Assembly: GCA_934201705.1 (NCBI GenBank) | Contig: CAKPXF010000012.1 | Span: forward strand, 1 to 64,000 | From: an uncultured Bacilli bacterium | Lineage (GTDB): Bacteria > Bacillota_I > Bacilli_A > RFN20 > CAG-631 | Direction of reading: 5' to 3' | Length of the DNA: 64,000 nucleotides | Part shown: in pieces, positions 55,936 through 64,000 of the stretch | Position numbering within the stretch: the first letter of the stretch is position 1 | Layout of the letters: each line of letters starts with the position of its first letter | Program-made: the position numbers and the translations under genes | The notes under the pieces: generated by a model | What the model saw: the letters and a program-made list of their open reading frames with translations, nothing else | Databases searched by the model: none | Told to the model about the DNA's origin: nothing

Positions 55936-55960
55936 AATTTATATGTGTAAAATAACTTTA

Positions 55961-56461
55961 TTATTCTAATCCAATATCTTTTAAATAAGTACTTCTTATT
56001 CTTTCATAAAACATCCTTTTAAGCTGATTTAATAATGTAGAATATCTTTCGATTACAATATTTACATCAGTTTTTAATATTCTTGCCATTTCTACTAAAT
56101 CCTTTTTTAAAATTATTGTTCCTATTAATAGTTTATTATCAAATTCATTAAATATTTTATAAATATCAAAATTTAATTTATACAGCATAAGAGGAATATT
56201 AGTCGAGTAATCTTCATTATAGCTTTTTACTTTTTCACTATAAATAGACATAATTTGTTTATGCATTTGCGAAACATAACGACTTAATCTTTCATTGAAA
56301 TTATTAGTGTTATTATCGCATAGCTTATTTGATAAAGCCATATCAACGCCTTTAAAGATTATTAATAAGGCAAGACGTGGATCCTTTACGTCAAGTAAGA
56401 TTGTAAGGTAAGAATTCTCTAAATAATTATTGATTATTTTTTCAAAGCAATTTTCTATCAT
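55961..56461 (-). CDS. Unknown protein coupled to htpG
   Basis: I do not recognise this 166-aa helical protein. It starts 4 nt after the htpG stop with no clear ribosome site of its own, so translation probably depends on htpG. Its region IILKKDLVEMARILKTDVNIVIERYSTLLNQL could be a coiled or HTH-like segment. There is no signal peptide. As second gene of a CIRCE-controlled unit it is probably heat-induced. Confidence 0.65.
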   Translation of the reverse strand: MIENCFEKIINNYLENSYLTILLDVKDPRLALLIIFKGVDMALSNKLCDNNTNNFNERLSRYVSQMHKQIMSIYSEKVKSYNEDYSTNIPLMLYKLNFDIYKIFNEFDNKLLIGTIILKKDLVEMARILKTDVNIVIERYSTLLNQLKRMFYERIRSTYLKDIGLE

Positions 56462-56465
56462 GAAA

Positions 56466-58388
56466 TTATTTTGAAGCTTTAATCATTAATTTACACATTG
56501 TGTCTGAGAATTTAACAGGATCTTTTAATTTAAATCCTTCCATTAATAAAGCTTGTGAATATAATAATTCTGCATAATCTTCAAGTGAAGATTCATCATT
56601 TTCATTATAAATTTTTTCAATTGCTTTAAATAAATCATGGTTAGGATTAATTTCTAAAATCTTATCAGCCTTAGCATCGCTTGAAACCGGATTTTGGGCT
56701 AATACCTTTTCCATTTCAAATGATAAGCCATCAGATGATACTAAGCATACAGGTGAAGAAGTTAAACGTTTTGAAATAACAACATCTTTAACTTGATCCT
56801 TTAATATTTCTTTTAATTTATTAATTAATGGTTCCTTTTCTTCTTTTACCTTTTCAAGTTCATCTTTTTCTTCTTTTGATAATAAATCTAAGTCACCTTG
56901 ATTAATTGATTTGAATTGCTTGCCATCATATTCCTTTAAAATAGTCATAACAAATTCATCAATATTATCCTTTAAGATTAAGACATCATAGCCTTGCTTT
57001 TTAATTAAATCCATTTGAGGCATAGCCAAAACTTGGTCTTTATTGCTAGCACTAACATAATAAATAAATTCTTGTTTTTCTTTCATTTGTTCAACATATT
57101 GCTTTAATGAAATATAATTGTCCTGGTTAATGCTCTTATATAGCAATAAATCTTTTAATTTATCCTTATTAGCGCCATAGTTTTCATAAACGCCCCATTT
57201 TAAATTTAAGCCATAAGCATCAAAGAACTTAACATACTTATCGAATTCATTTTCTTTTAACCTATTTAATTCAGCTAAAATTTTCTTTTCAAGTGATGAA
57301 GCAATTTTTTCAAGTTGCTTATTTTGTTGTAAAATCTCTCTTGAAATATTTAATGATAAGTCACTACTATCAACTAATCCTCTAACAAAACGTAAATAAT
57401 CAGGAATTAATTCCTTACATTTTTCCATAATAAATACGCCTTTAGTATAAAGCTGTAGGCCTTTTTCATATTTTTCTGAATATAAATCATATGGTGGCTT
57501 TGTAGGAATAAATACTAATGCATTATAAGAAATCATTCCTTCAGTATTTACTTGAAGAGAAATCATTGGGTCTAAATAATCATAGAATTTTGATTTATAA
57601 AATTCATTTAGCATTTCTTCAGTTACATCGCCTTTAGCTTTTTTCCATAAAGGAACCATTGAGTTTAAAGTCTTGTTAACCGTTACTTCCTCAGTTTCAT
57701 TTTCAATTTCTTTTCCATCAGCATCCTTTTTATTTACAACTTCTTTAACTTCCATTTTAATAGGGTACTTTACGTAATCAGAATATTTCTTTACTAATGA
57801 TTCAATTTCATATTCATCTAAGAACTTGTCATAATCATAATCATCAGTTTTATCTCTTAAGAATAAAGTAATTTTACTTCCTACATCTTCTTTATTAATT
57901 TCTTCAATTTCATAAGTTTCAGTGCCAGTACTTGTAAAACGATAAGCTTTATCACTATGCATCGAGCGAGTTTCAACAATTAATTCTTTAGCAACCATAA
58001 AGGCTGAATAAAATCCTACACCAAATTGACCTATAATTTCAATTTCTTTTTCCTTGCTATCATTGCCTTCACTCATTTTTTCAATGAATTCCTTAGAACC
58101 TGATTTAGCAATTGTACCTAAATTATTAACAAGCTCATCGTAATCCATACCAATACCATTATCAGTAATTGTCAAAGTACGATTTTCCTTGTTAGCTTCT
58201 ATTTGAATAAAATGATCAATTGCATCAACCTTTCCGTCCTTTAAGCAAAGATAATGATATTTATCAATTGCATCACTTGCATTTGAGATTAATTCTCTTA
58301 AGAAAATTTCTTTATTTGTATAAATTGAGTTAATCATTAAATCTAATAATCTTTTAGATTCAGTTTTAAATTCTTTAACTTCTGCCAT
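56466..58388 (-). CDS. htpG: Chaperone HtpG (Hsp90)
   Basis: This 640-aa protein is a full-length bacterial Hsp90. The N-terminal GHKL ATPase has FLRELISNASDAIDK (about 28-42), the DNGIGM box (about 77-82) and GQFGVGFYSAF (about 120-130). The middle domain has the catalytic Arg in NISREILQQN (about 345-354), and the C-terminal dimer domain follows. A CIRCE element lies 46 bp upstream, so the HrcA repressor controls it. It acts in the cytoplasm on client proteins. Confidence 0.97.
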   Translation of the reverse strand: MAEVKEFKTESKRLLDLMINSIYTNKEIFLRELISNASDAIDKYHYLCLKDGKVDAIDHFIQIEANKENRTLTITDNGIGMDYDELVNNLGTIAKSGSKEFIEKMSEGNDSKEKEIEIIGQFGVGFYSAFMVAKELIVETRSMHSDKAYRFTSTGTETYEIEEINKEDVGSKITLFLRDKTDDYDYDKFLDEYEIESLVKKYSDYVKYPIKMEVKEVVNKKDADGKEIENETEEVTVNKTLNSMVPLWKKAKGDVTEEMLNEFYKSKFYDYLDPMISLQVNTEGMISYNALVFIPTKPPYDLYSEKYEKGLQLYTKGVFIMEKCKELIPDYLRFVRGLVDSSDLSLNISREILQQNKQLEKIASSLEKKILAELNRLKENEFDKYVKFFDAYGLNLKWGVYENYGANKDKLKDLLLYKSINQDNYISLKQYVEQMKEKQEFIYYVSASNKDQVLAMPQMDLIKKQGYDVLILKDNIDEFVMTILKEYDGKQFKSINQGDLDLLSKEEKDELEKVKEEKEPLINKLKEILKDQVKDVVISKRLTSSPVCLVSSDGLSFEMEKVLAQNPVSSDAKADKILEINPNHDLFKAIEKIYNENDESSLEDYAELLYSQALLMEGFKLKDPVKFSDTMCKLMIKASK

Positions 58389-58433
58389 ATTAAATCACTC
58401 CTTTTAAGTCTACTGATATTATATATTTATTTT

Positions 58434-58460
58434 TTAGCACTGTCAATAGTTGAGTGCTAA
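58434..58460 (-). promoter_or_regulatory. CIRCE element (HrcA operator) of htpG
   Basis: TTAGCACTG (58434-58442), 9 bp, then GAGTGCTAA (58452-58460) matches the CIRCE consensus with one arm mismatch (G for C). It is the heat-shock operator bound by HrcA, here placed before htpG. Confidence 0.95.
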
Positions 58461-58503
58461 CTTTTAAATAATCTTTACAAAAAGATAAAAAGTGTAAAGA
58501 AAA

Positions 58504-58524
58504 AGAAGAAGTATTCCTTCTTCT
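58504..58524 (-). terminator. Terminator of the ftsH-hslO operon
   Basis: AGAAGAAG (58504-58511) and CTTCTTCT (58517-58524) form an 8-bp stem. On the minus strand it is followed by a T-rich run. It overlaps the stop of the GGDEF/EAL-like gene. Confidence 0.7.
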
Positions 58525-60295
58525 AATAATCCTTGCTTTCAATAATATTTAAATTTTCAAGTAAAGTCTTATCAATAATTCTATTATCTACAACATAAGG
58601 AGTTAAATATGGTCCTCCAAGTTTCTTTACTTGGTTATGAACTAAAAATTCATACAAAGCAATTGATTTAATATTTAAAGCTATAATATCTTGCTTATAG
58701 GATAAAGCAAGCTTAATATACATATCAATTAATGACTCATATTTATATTTATCTAAGGCTTCTTCAACTAATTGACCAGAAATAATAATAAAATCCGTAT
58801 TGAAATAAATTTTATCATTTAAGTATAGTGAAGTAAAGTTATTATATGTTAAGCCAAATTTAACATTATCAATCTTCTTATATGATAAAATTTGCTTTTC
58901 GATACTTACAAAGTCCTTTTGCTGCATTATAGCATTTGAAAACTCAATACTAAAGAAAAAGTTAATTTTACTATACTCACTTTTTATTTGATAAGCCTTT
59001 ATTACTCTCGATAAATTATCAAAATCAAATGACAAATAATAAGGAGAAGTAAAATCATTTCTTTTTAATATCATCTCAAATATTTTTAAATAAAAGACTG
59101 TTCTTAATAATCTTTGCTTAACTAAATCATTAAATTCATTTAAATCCATTTTTAAGGATGATGGCAAGTTAACATCAACCTTATAGCCACACACCTCTTT
59201 ATTATTTATACTAATAATAGGTGTATATGATAAAGTAAATAATTCTCCATTAACTACCTTTTCAACAGCTAAAAGTTTATTATTTAAAATAGTATGTGTG
59301 CCCTTTAAGTGCTCATCAAACAATTGAATCTTTTCATAAAATCTATTTGTTTCAATTAATGAATTAACAGCCACCTCAGCTTCTAAAGCTTTATCAACTG
59401 TTATTGTTTCATTTTTATTTACAACAGTAAAGCCAGCAACTAAATTAATAGAATATTGAAATTTATTTTTAATAACATCATATGAGCCTGAGCATTCATT
59501 TATCATTTTTTTTAAATGTTGCTTATATTTTTTAAAATTAGTAATATTGCTTGAAAACATTAAAAATACGCCATTTGTGGAAATACATAATTGCTCTGTT
59601 TCAAACTTTGCTTTAAATAAGTGATTAAAAACACGATCATCAATTAATTGTAAAAAATCCTTTTGAAGTTCTTTTTCACTATTTGCATATTCTTTGTATT
59701 TAAAAGCAACTAAATAGTTTTTAGCATTACTATCTGATAATTGTAGAATTTCATTAATTTTTTTATAAAAATCCTCATTATCAGCATATACTGCAATTTT
59801 ATCAAGCCTTCTAAACAAAGTAATTGAATCTGTTATATCCTTAAAATATAAAAAATATTTTTTATTTTCTGGGAGATAATTATTTAATTCAACTAAATAT
59901 ACTTTCCTTTTTGAATCACTGTCATACATAACAATTTCAACATGCCTTGTTTTATTAAAATTTGAAACATGAGAAACATGTTCAAGCCATGTTTTGAATT
60001 TTTCAGCGTTTACCTTATCAAAGCTTACAAAAAATTCATCTAATGAAACCATTTCACTTTTATGATTAGCATCATATGGATAATATTTTTCAACAGTTTT
60101 TTCTTCAAAATCAATTGTAATTGATATGTTTATTGTTTTTGAAGCCATTAAGTTTCCCTTAAATGTTCTTTCTTTTTTTATATTTGTTGAAATAAAAATG
60201 AAAGACAATAAAACGATAATAGCAAATAATATACAAGCTAAAATGTATAAATAATTATCATTTAAAAAATCATTTATAGCAAGATTTACTATCAT
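58523..60295 (-). CDS. Membrane protein with degenerate GGDEF and EAL domains
   Basis: This 590-aa protein has an N-terminal membrane helix (about 15-35), a PAS-like segment (about 50-160), a GGDEF-like region (about 185-320) and an EAL-like region (about 340-580). The GGDEF site reads STNGVF and the EAL site is replaced by YKVDV, so neither synthesis nor hydrolysis of cyclic di-GMP is expected. It may still bind the nucleotide as a receptor, or be an old relic. It is the last gene of the ftsH operon, 13 bp after the phosphoesterase, with AAAGGAG before the ATG. Confidence 0.7.
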   Translation of the reverse strand: MIVNLAINDFLNDNYLYILACILFAIIVLLSFIFISTNIKKERTFKGNLMASKTINISITIDFEEKTVEKYYPYDANHKSEMVSLDEFFVSFDKVNAEKFKTWLEHVSHVSNFNKTRHVEIVMYDSDSKRKVYLVELNNYLPENKKYFLYFKDITDSITLFRRLDKIAVYADNEDFYKKINEILQLSDSNAKNYLVAFKYKEYANSEKELQKDFLQLIDDRVFNHLFKAKFETEQLCISTNGVFLMFSSNITNFKKYKQHLKKMINECSGSYDVIKNKFQYSINLVAGFTVVNKNETITVDKALEAEVAVNSLIETNRFYEKIQLFDEHLKGTHTILNNKLLAVEKVVNGELFTLSYTPIISINNKEVCGYKVDVNLPSSLKMDLNEFNDLVKQRLLRTVFYLKIFEMILKRNDFTSPYYLSFDFDNLSRVIKAYQIKSEYSKINFFFSIEFSNAIMQQKDFVSIEKQILSYKKIDNVKFGLTYNNFTSLYLNDKIYFNTDFIIISGQLVEEALDKYKYESLIDMYIKLALSYKQDIIALNIKSIALYEFLVHNQVKKLGGPYLTPYVVDNRIIDKTLLENLNIIESKDY

Positions 60296-60308
60296 TTTAT
60301 TACTCCTT

Positions 60309-61115
60309 TCATTTAATATAATTAATTAATATAATATCTCTTTTTGCAAAAAATCTAATATTAAATTTATTACAACCAACACCATTTGAAACAATTATTT
60401 TATTATTATCTAAATTATACAAACCACTTACATATTCTTTTCCATATTTTGGTAAATAAATATAAGGTAAAAAAGGTATTCTTATTTGTCCTCCGTGAGT
60501 ATGACCTGATAATAATATTTGATTACTCATCTTATTAATTATATCACCCTCATGACAAACAACTAAATCGTATTCCTTACTTGGAAGTTTCAATTCATTG
60601 TAAATGATATCATTCATTCCATATATTTTTATAAAATTATTATTTTTAAAGAAAACGAACTCTTCATTATTTAAGGTATTAAAGCCCATTGCCTCAAAAT
60701 ATTTTAATTTTTCAGCAATAGTTATATTTTTTTCATTTTTAAATTCATGATTACCATAAACAGCTACACAGCATTTATCCTTTAAAGGTAAAAAGCATTC
60801 CTCAACATCAGCAATCGTATAATATTTTTTTATATTATCACCAATTATATCTCCACCAAAAATATATAAATCAGCTTTAAATGATAATAAGTAAGAAACA
60901 AATCTTTTTAGATTTTTCTTTTTTAAAGTCTTGCCGATATGTAAATCAGAGAAAAATAATATTTTTATTTGATATTTTTCATTATCGCAATTTAAAACAT
61001 TCTTATCCTTTATTGTATATTTTTTTACAAGTAATGATTTTGTATGAAAATAAGTAATTAATAAGGCTACAATCACTAGTATTAAAACAATACTAATAAA
61101 TATAATTAATTTCAT
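60309..61115 (-). CDS. Membrane-anchored metallophosphoesterase (YkuE/YaeI-like)
   Basis: This 268-aa protein has an N-terminal membrane helix (about 2-25) and a calcineurin-like domain with FSDLHIG (about 54-60), GGDIIGD (about 87-93), YGNHEF (about 119-124) and GHTHGGQIRIP (about 204-214). All metal ligands are present. Family members hydrolyse nucleotide-lipid or cell-wall-related phosphoesters; the substrate is not visible. It begins 6 nt after hslO. Confidence 0.85.
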   Translation of the reverse strand: MKLIIFISIVLILVIVALLITYFHTKSLLVKKYTIKDKNVLNCDNEKYQIKILFFSDLHIGKTLKKKNLKRFVSYLLSFKADLYIFGGDIIGDNIKKYYTIADVEECFLPLKDKCCVAVYGNHEFKNEKNITIAEKLKYFEAMGFNTLNNEEFVFFKNNNFIKIYGMNDIIYNELKLPSKEYDLVVCHEGDIINKMSNQILLSGHTHGGQIRIPFLPYIYLPKYGKEYVSGLYNLDNNKIIVSNGVGCNKFNIRFFAKRDIILINYIK

Positions 61116-61121
61116 AAGAAA

Positions 61122-62018
61122 TTATTTAACCTCATATTTATAAGCTTTTTTCATTTTTAATACATCTTTTAAATCATCAGGCGTAATATGATATACATGC
61201 TGACAAAAATTACAAGTTACATCAAGTGCTTTATTATTGTTAATATCTTCGTTTAATTCTTCTTCACTTAATTGTGTTAGCAATTCTTTAGTTTTATTTA
61301 AAGAACAAGTACATTTATAATTAACGGGATATTCAAATAATAAATCGGCTTCTTTAAATAATTGATATACAAATTGATCACTAGATTTTGCATTTTCAAT
61401 AAGCTTAGAAACAGAAGTAACATTCTTTAAAATATTATCTAAATAAGAATAAGCTTCCTCAGTAGCATTAGGAAGAAGTTGAATAATAAAGCCGCCAGCT
61501 TGCTTACATGTATTATCCTTATTAACTAAAACACCTAAAGCTACTATAGTTGGTGTTTGCTCACTCATTCCAAAATAGTAGCTTAAGTCCTCTCCAATTT
61601 CACCACTTACTAGCTCACATGTTCCAATAAATGGTTCCTTCATATTTAATTGCTTTCTAACTGATAATGTGCCAACACTACCAACAGCACTAGCAACATC
61701 TAAAGTTTTATTATCCTTAAGTGGAACATAAACATCAGGATTAGTAGCAAAGGCTCTAACATTTCCTTTAGCATCACTTTCAGCACGGATAGTTCCTATT
61801 GGTCCATTTCCTTCAATGCTAAGTAATACCTTTTCTTCACCCTTTAGCATACTACCCATCATTAATGAGGCAGATATTAATCTACCCATTGTTGCAACAC
61901 ATGTTGGTGAAGCATTAACATTTTTCAAATATTCATTAACAGTATTAGTAGAAAATACTGTTATAACCCTTGCTTGCTTATCTAAAACTAAATACTTATG
62001 TAAAAAATCTTTATTCAT
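61122..62018 (-). CDS. hslO: Redox-regulated chaperone Hsp33
   Basis: I take ATG 62018 as start: it overlaps the ftsH stop by 8 nt (ATGAATAA) and gives the family-typical MNKDFLHKYL opening (298 aa). The Hsp33 fold is clear (ASPTCVATMGRLISASLMM, LSIEGNGPIGTI). The C-terminal redox switch has CTCS and CNFC, the CxC and CxxC zinc ligands. It protects unfolded proteins under oxidative stress. The ftsH-hslO order is typical of Bacilli. Confidence 0.95.
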   Translation of the reverse strand: MNKDFLHKYLVLDKQARVITVFSTNTVNEYLKNVNASPTCVATMGRLISASLMMGSMLKGEEKVLLSIEGNGPIGTIRAESDAKGNVRAFATNPDVYVPLKDNKTLDVASAVGSVGTLSVRKQLNMKEPFIGTCELVSGEIGEDLSYYFGMSEQTPTIVALGVLVNKDNTCKQAGGFIIQLLPNATEEAYSYLDNILKNVTSVSKLIENAKSSDQFVYQLFKEADLLFEYPVNYKCTCSLNKTKELLTQLSEEELNEDINNNKALDVTCNFCQHVYHITPDDLKDVLKMKKAYKYEVK

Positions 62019-64000
62019 GTTTTTCACTTGCTTCGTTATCTGCTTTTTCATTATTTTCTGTTGAAGATGGAGCTTCTACTGTAGTAGTTGTGTTAGTAGT
62101 AGCATTACCACCCTTTGCTAAATTTTCAGAATTCTTTTTAAATTCATCATAAGCATCTAGTGAACCATATTTTACTAAGAAATCAATTTCATCAGCAGTA
62201 ATAGTTTCATATTTAATTAAGGCTTCAGCAATTAAAATCAATAAATCCTTATTAGCTTCAATTGTTTCTTTTGCCCTTTGTAAGCATTCATGAATAATAG
62301 CTCTAACTTCAGCATCAATTTGATTTGATACCTCAACGGATATTTTTTGTGAGCCATAATCTCTACCTAAGAATACTTGTTGTTGTTCATCTTCATAGTG
62401 AATTGGGCCTAAAGATGACATACCAAGTTCAGTAACCATAGCACGAGCAATACTAGTTGCACGTTTAATATCATCATAAGCACCAGTAGTAACATCATCA
62501 AAGAAGATTTCTTCAGATGCACGACCAGCAAGATATGAAACAATTCTATCCATTAATTCGCTTCTAGTTTGGTTCATTGTTTCATCCTTTGGTGTCATTA
62601 AAACATAACCATAAGCATCACCACGTGGGATAATTGTAATCTTTTGAACCACTTCAGCATTAGCAATCTTTAAACCAATAACAGCATGTCCAGCTTCATG
62701 ATATGCAGTTAAACGCTTAGCGTGATCAGATCTAATTTTTGTTTTCTTAGCAGGGCCACTCATAACTCTATCGATTGCTTCATCAATATCATTTACTGAA
62801 ATAACCTCATGGTTTGCTCTAACACTTAAAATTGCTGCTTCATTTAAAACGTTTTCAAGTTGAGCTCCTGAAAATCCAGGTGTTCTTTTAGCAACAGATT
62901 CAAGTGAGACATCACTAGCAAGCTTTTTATTACGTGCATGAACCTTTAAAATAGCAATTCTACCTTTAATATCTGGAAGTCCAACCTCAATTTGTCTATC
63001 AAAACGTCCAGGTCTTAACAAAGCAGGATCTAAAACATCAATTCTGTTAGTAGCAGCTAAAACTATAACACCAGAGTTACTTTCAAAGCCATCCATTTCA
63101 ACTAGTAATTGGTTTAATGTTTGTTCACGTTCATCATGTCCGCCACCTAAGCCAGTTCCTCTTTGTCTACCAATAGCATCAATTTCATCTATAAATATGA
63201 TACATGGAGCAGTACTACGAGCCTTTTTAAACATATCACGAACTCTACTTGCACCAACACCAACGAACATTTCTAAAAAATCAGATCCAGAAATATAGTA
63301 AAACGGAACACTAGCTTCACCAGCTACAGCTTTAGCAAGTAATGTTTTACCTGTACCAGGATTACCCTTTAAAATAACTCCCTTAGGAATACGGGCACCT
63401 GATCTAGCATATTTTTTAGGATTCTTCAAGTAATCAACAATTTCTTTCATTTCTTCTTTTTCATCATCGCATCCGGCAACATCACTAAATCTTATTGGAG
63501 AGGCATCCTCAAGTCTAGCCTTTGATTTACCAAAATCAAATGTTTGACCAGCTCCACCTTGCGATTTTAAAATACTACGAATTAAAACAACAGCAATAAT
63601 TATAGTAATTAAAGTTGGCAAAACATAAATTAAAAAATCAACAAACGAAAAAGTATTTGTTGTATCTTTAATAGATACAATGCTTGTTGTCTTATTAAAT
63701 GTTTTCTTATAATAAGTATCAAAATCAGCACAAGCATCTTGAATTTGTAGTAAGTATTCGCCATTATCATTTGATGACCATTCAAATGAAGCAACATTTT
63801 GTTTTACTCTATTATCGCTTGCTGAAACATAAGAAATAACAATATTTGATTTTATATAGCCAACATTTAGTTTGATTTCTTTAATGTTTTGTCTATCAAA
63901 ATTATATTTTTTAAAATCTTCCTCATCAACCTTGTTTCCATCATTTACAGTTGTCAAGGCATATTTAATTTCGTTTATATTCCATGTATATTGTGAAACT
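62011..64000 (-). CDS. ftsH: ATP-dependent zinc metalloprotease FtsH (5' end outside window)
   Basis: The frame is still open at the window edge and the true start lies beyond 64000; a TTG at 63957 is internal. Visible are the end of the extracytoplasmic domain, membrane helix 2 (SFVDFLIYVLPTLITIIIAV), Walker A KGNPGTGKT, Walker B IIFIDEIDAIG, the second region GRFDRQIEVG and the zinc site HEAGH. The C-terminal tail is long and Asn/Thr-rich. FtsH degrades membrane and regulatory proteins. It heads the operon with hslO, the phosphoesterase and the GGDEF/EAL-like gene. Confidence 0.97.
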   Translation of the reverse strand, partial: VSQYTWNINEIKYALTTVNDGNKVDEEDFKKYNFDRQNIKEIKLNVGYIKSNIVISYVSASDNRVKQNVASFEWSSNDNGEYLLQIQDACADFDTYYKKTFNKTTSIVSIKDTTNTFSFVDFLIYVLPTLITIIIAVVLIRSILKSQGGAGQTFDFGKSKARLEDASPIRFSDVAGCDDEKEEMKEIVDYLKNPKKYARSGARIPKGVILKGNPGTGKTLLAKAVAGEASVPFYYISGSDFLEMFVGVGASRVRDMFKKARSTAPCIIFIDEIDAIGRQRGTGLGGGHDEREQTLNQLLVEMDGFESNSGVIVLAATNRIDVLDPALLRPGRFDRQIEVGLPDIKGRIAILKVHARNKKLASDVSLESVAKRTPGFSGAQLENVLNEAAILSVRANHEVISVNDIDEAIDRVMSGPAKKTKIRSDHAKRLTAYHEAGHAVIGLKIANAEVVQKITIIPRGDAYGYVLMTPKDETMNQTRSELMDRIVSYLAGRASEEIFFDDVTTGAYDDIKRATSIARAMVTELGMSSLGPIHYEDEQQQVFLGRDYGSQKISVEVSNQIDAEVRAIIHECLQRAKETIEANKDLLILIAEALIKYETITADEIDFLVKYGSLDAYDEFKKNSENLAKGGNATTNTTTTVEAPSSTENNEKADNEASEKHE

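Noticed and set aside
61816..62152. Plus-strand frames opposite hslO and ftsH
   Set aside because: Antisense shadows of conserved genes.
63955..63957. TTG as start of ftsH
   Set aside because: The frame stays open to the window edge and the first membrane helix is missing, so the true start is outside.
1..64000. Mycoplasma-type code with TGA as Trp
   Set aside because: TGA ends genes in sensible places (for example 25110-25112) and Trp is encoded by TGG in conserved proteins.

Overview
The window is very AT-rich, densely coded bacterial DNA. It has Bacillota-type Shine-Dalgarno sites, TGA used as a stop (for example at 25110-25112), a CIRCE heat-shock operator before htpG and an ftsH-hslO pair. 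This points to a low-GC Bacillota/Bacilli-like organism (Erysipelotrichia- or RF39-like gut lineages are plausible). The taxon is an inference; no rRNA gene or universal marker tree is available here.

Region 1 (about 0.1-35 kb) is a large defence island. Reading down the minus strand, 9.2 to 0.1 kb holds a 35-aa leader ORF, a Cap4-like nuclease plus SMC/ABC-type ATPase pair (Lamassu/ABC-3C-like), a caspase-like protease plus TIR pair (type IV Thoeris-like), SIR2 plus HerA, and an AIPR protein. From 9.4 to 20.2 kb, between two decayed copies of the 3' end of an Abi_2 gene, lie an FtsH-like protease without Walker motifs, a DUF2828/VWA (Ro-like) gene with a divergent WYL regulator, and a minus-strand operon. 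That operon encodes a 30-aa ORF, an HExxH metallopeptidase, an HTH protein, a PD-(D/E)XK nuclease, a structured RNA-like element and a reverse transcriptase. A tandem NusG-like protein follows. From 20.2 to 35.4 kb come a three-gene operon I do not recognise, the intact Abi_2 HEPN gene, a nonsense-interrupted AlbA_2/Schlafen-type gene, an AAA15 ATPase, a DUF1016 pseudogene, AbiH coupled to a very large helicase-nuclease, and a HigBA-type toxin-antitoxin pair.

Region 2 (35.5-42.1 kb, mostly plus strand) has a DUF4143 ATPase behind tandem repeats, an HTH-nucleotidyltransferase protein with a palindromic operator, an NAD(P)-binding oxidoreductase, an overlapping HxlR-macrodomain-DUF1848-SirTM operon, and manA.

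Region 3 (42.1-46.9 kb) is an insertion that splits a GNAT acetyltransferase gene. The C-terminal part lies at 42.14-42.35 kb and the N-terminal part at 46.67-46.93 kb. Between them are two AbiEi/AbiEii toxin-antitoxin pairs (one AbiEii has an early stop) and a truncated phosphoesterase.

Region 4 (47-64 kb) is ordinary chromosome: an M48 protease, a hypB-flavoprotein-hypA operon with no hydrogenase in view, an acetyltransferase, a fused TtcA-TcdA tRNA-modification protein, htpG with a coupled unknown gene, and the operon ftsH-hslO-phosphoesterase-degenerate GGDEF/EAL. ftsH runs off the right edge. Function statements rest on motif recognition by eye; no database search was run.
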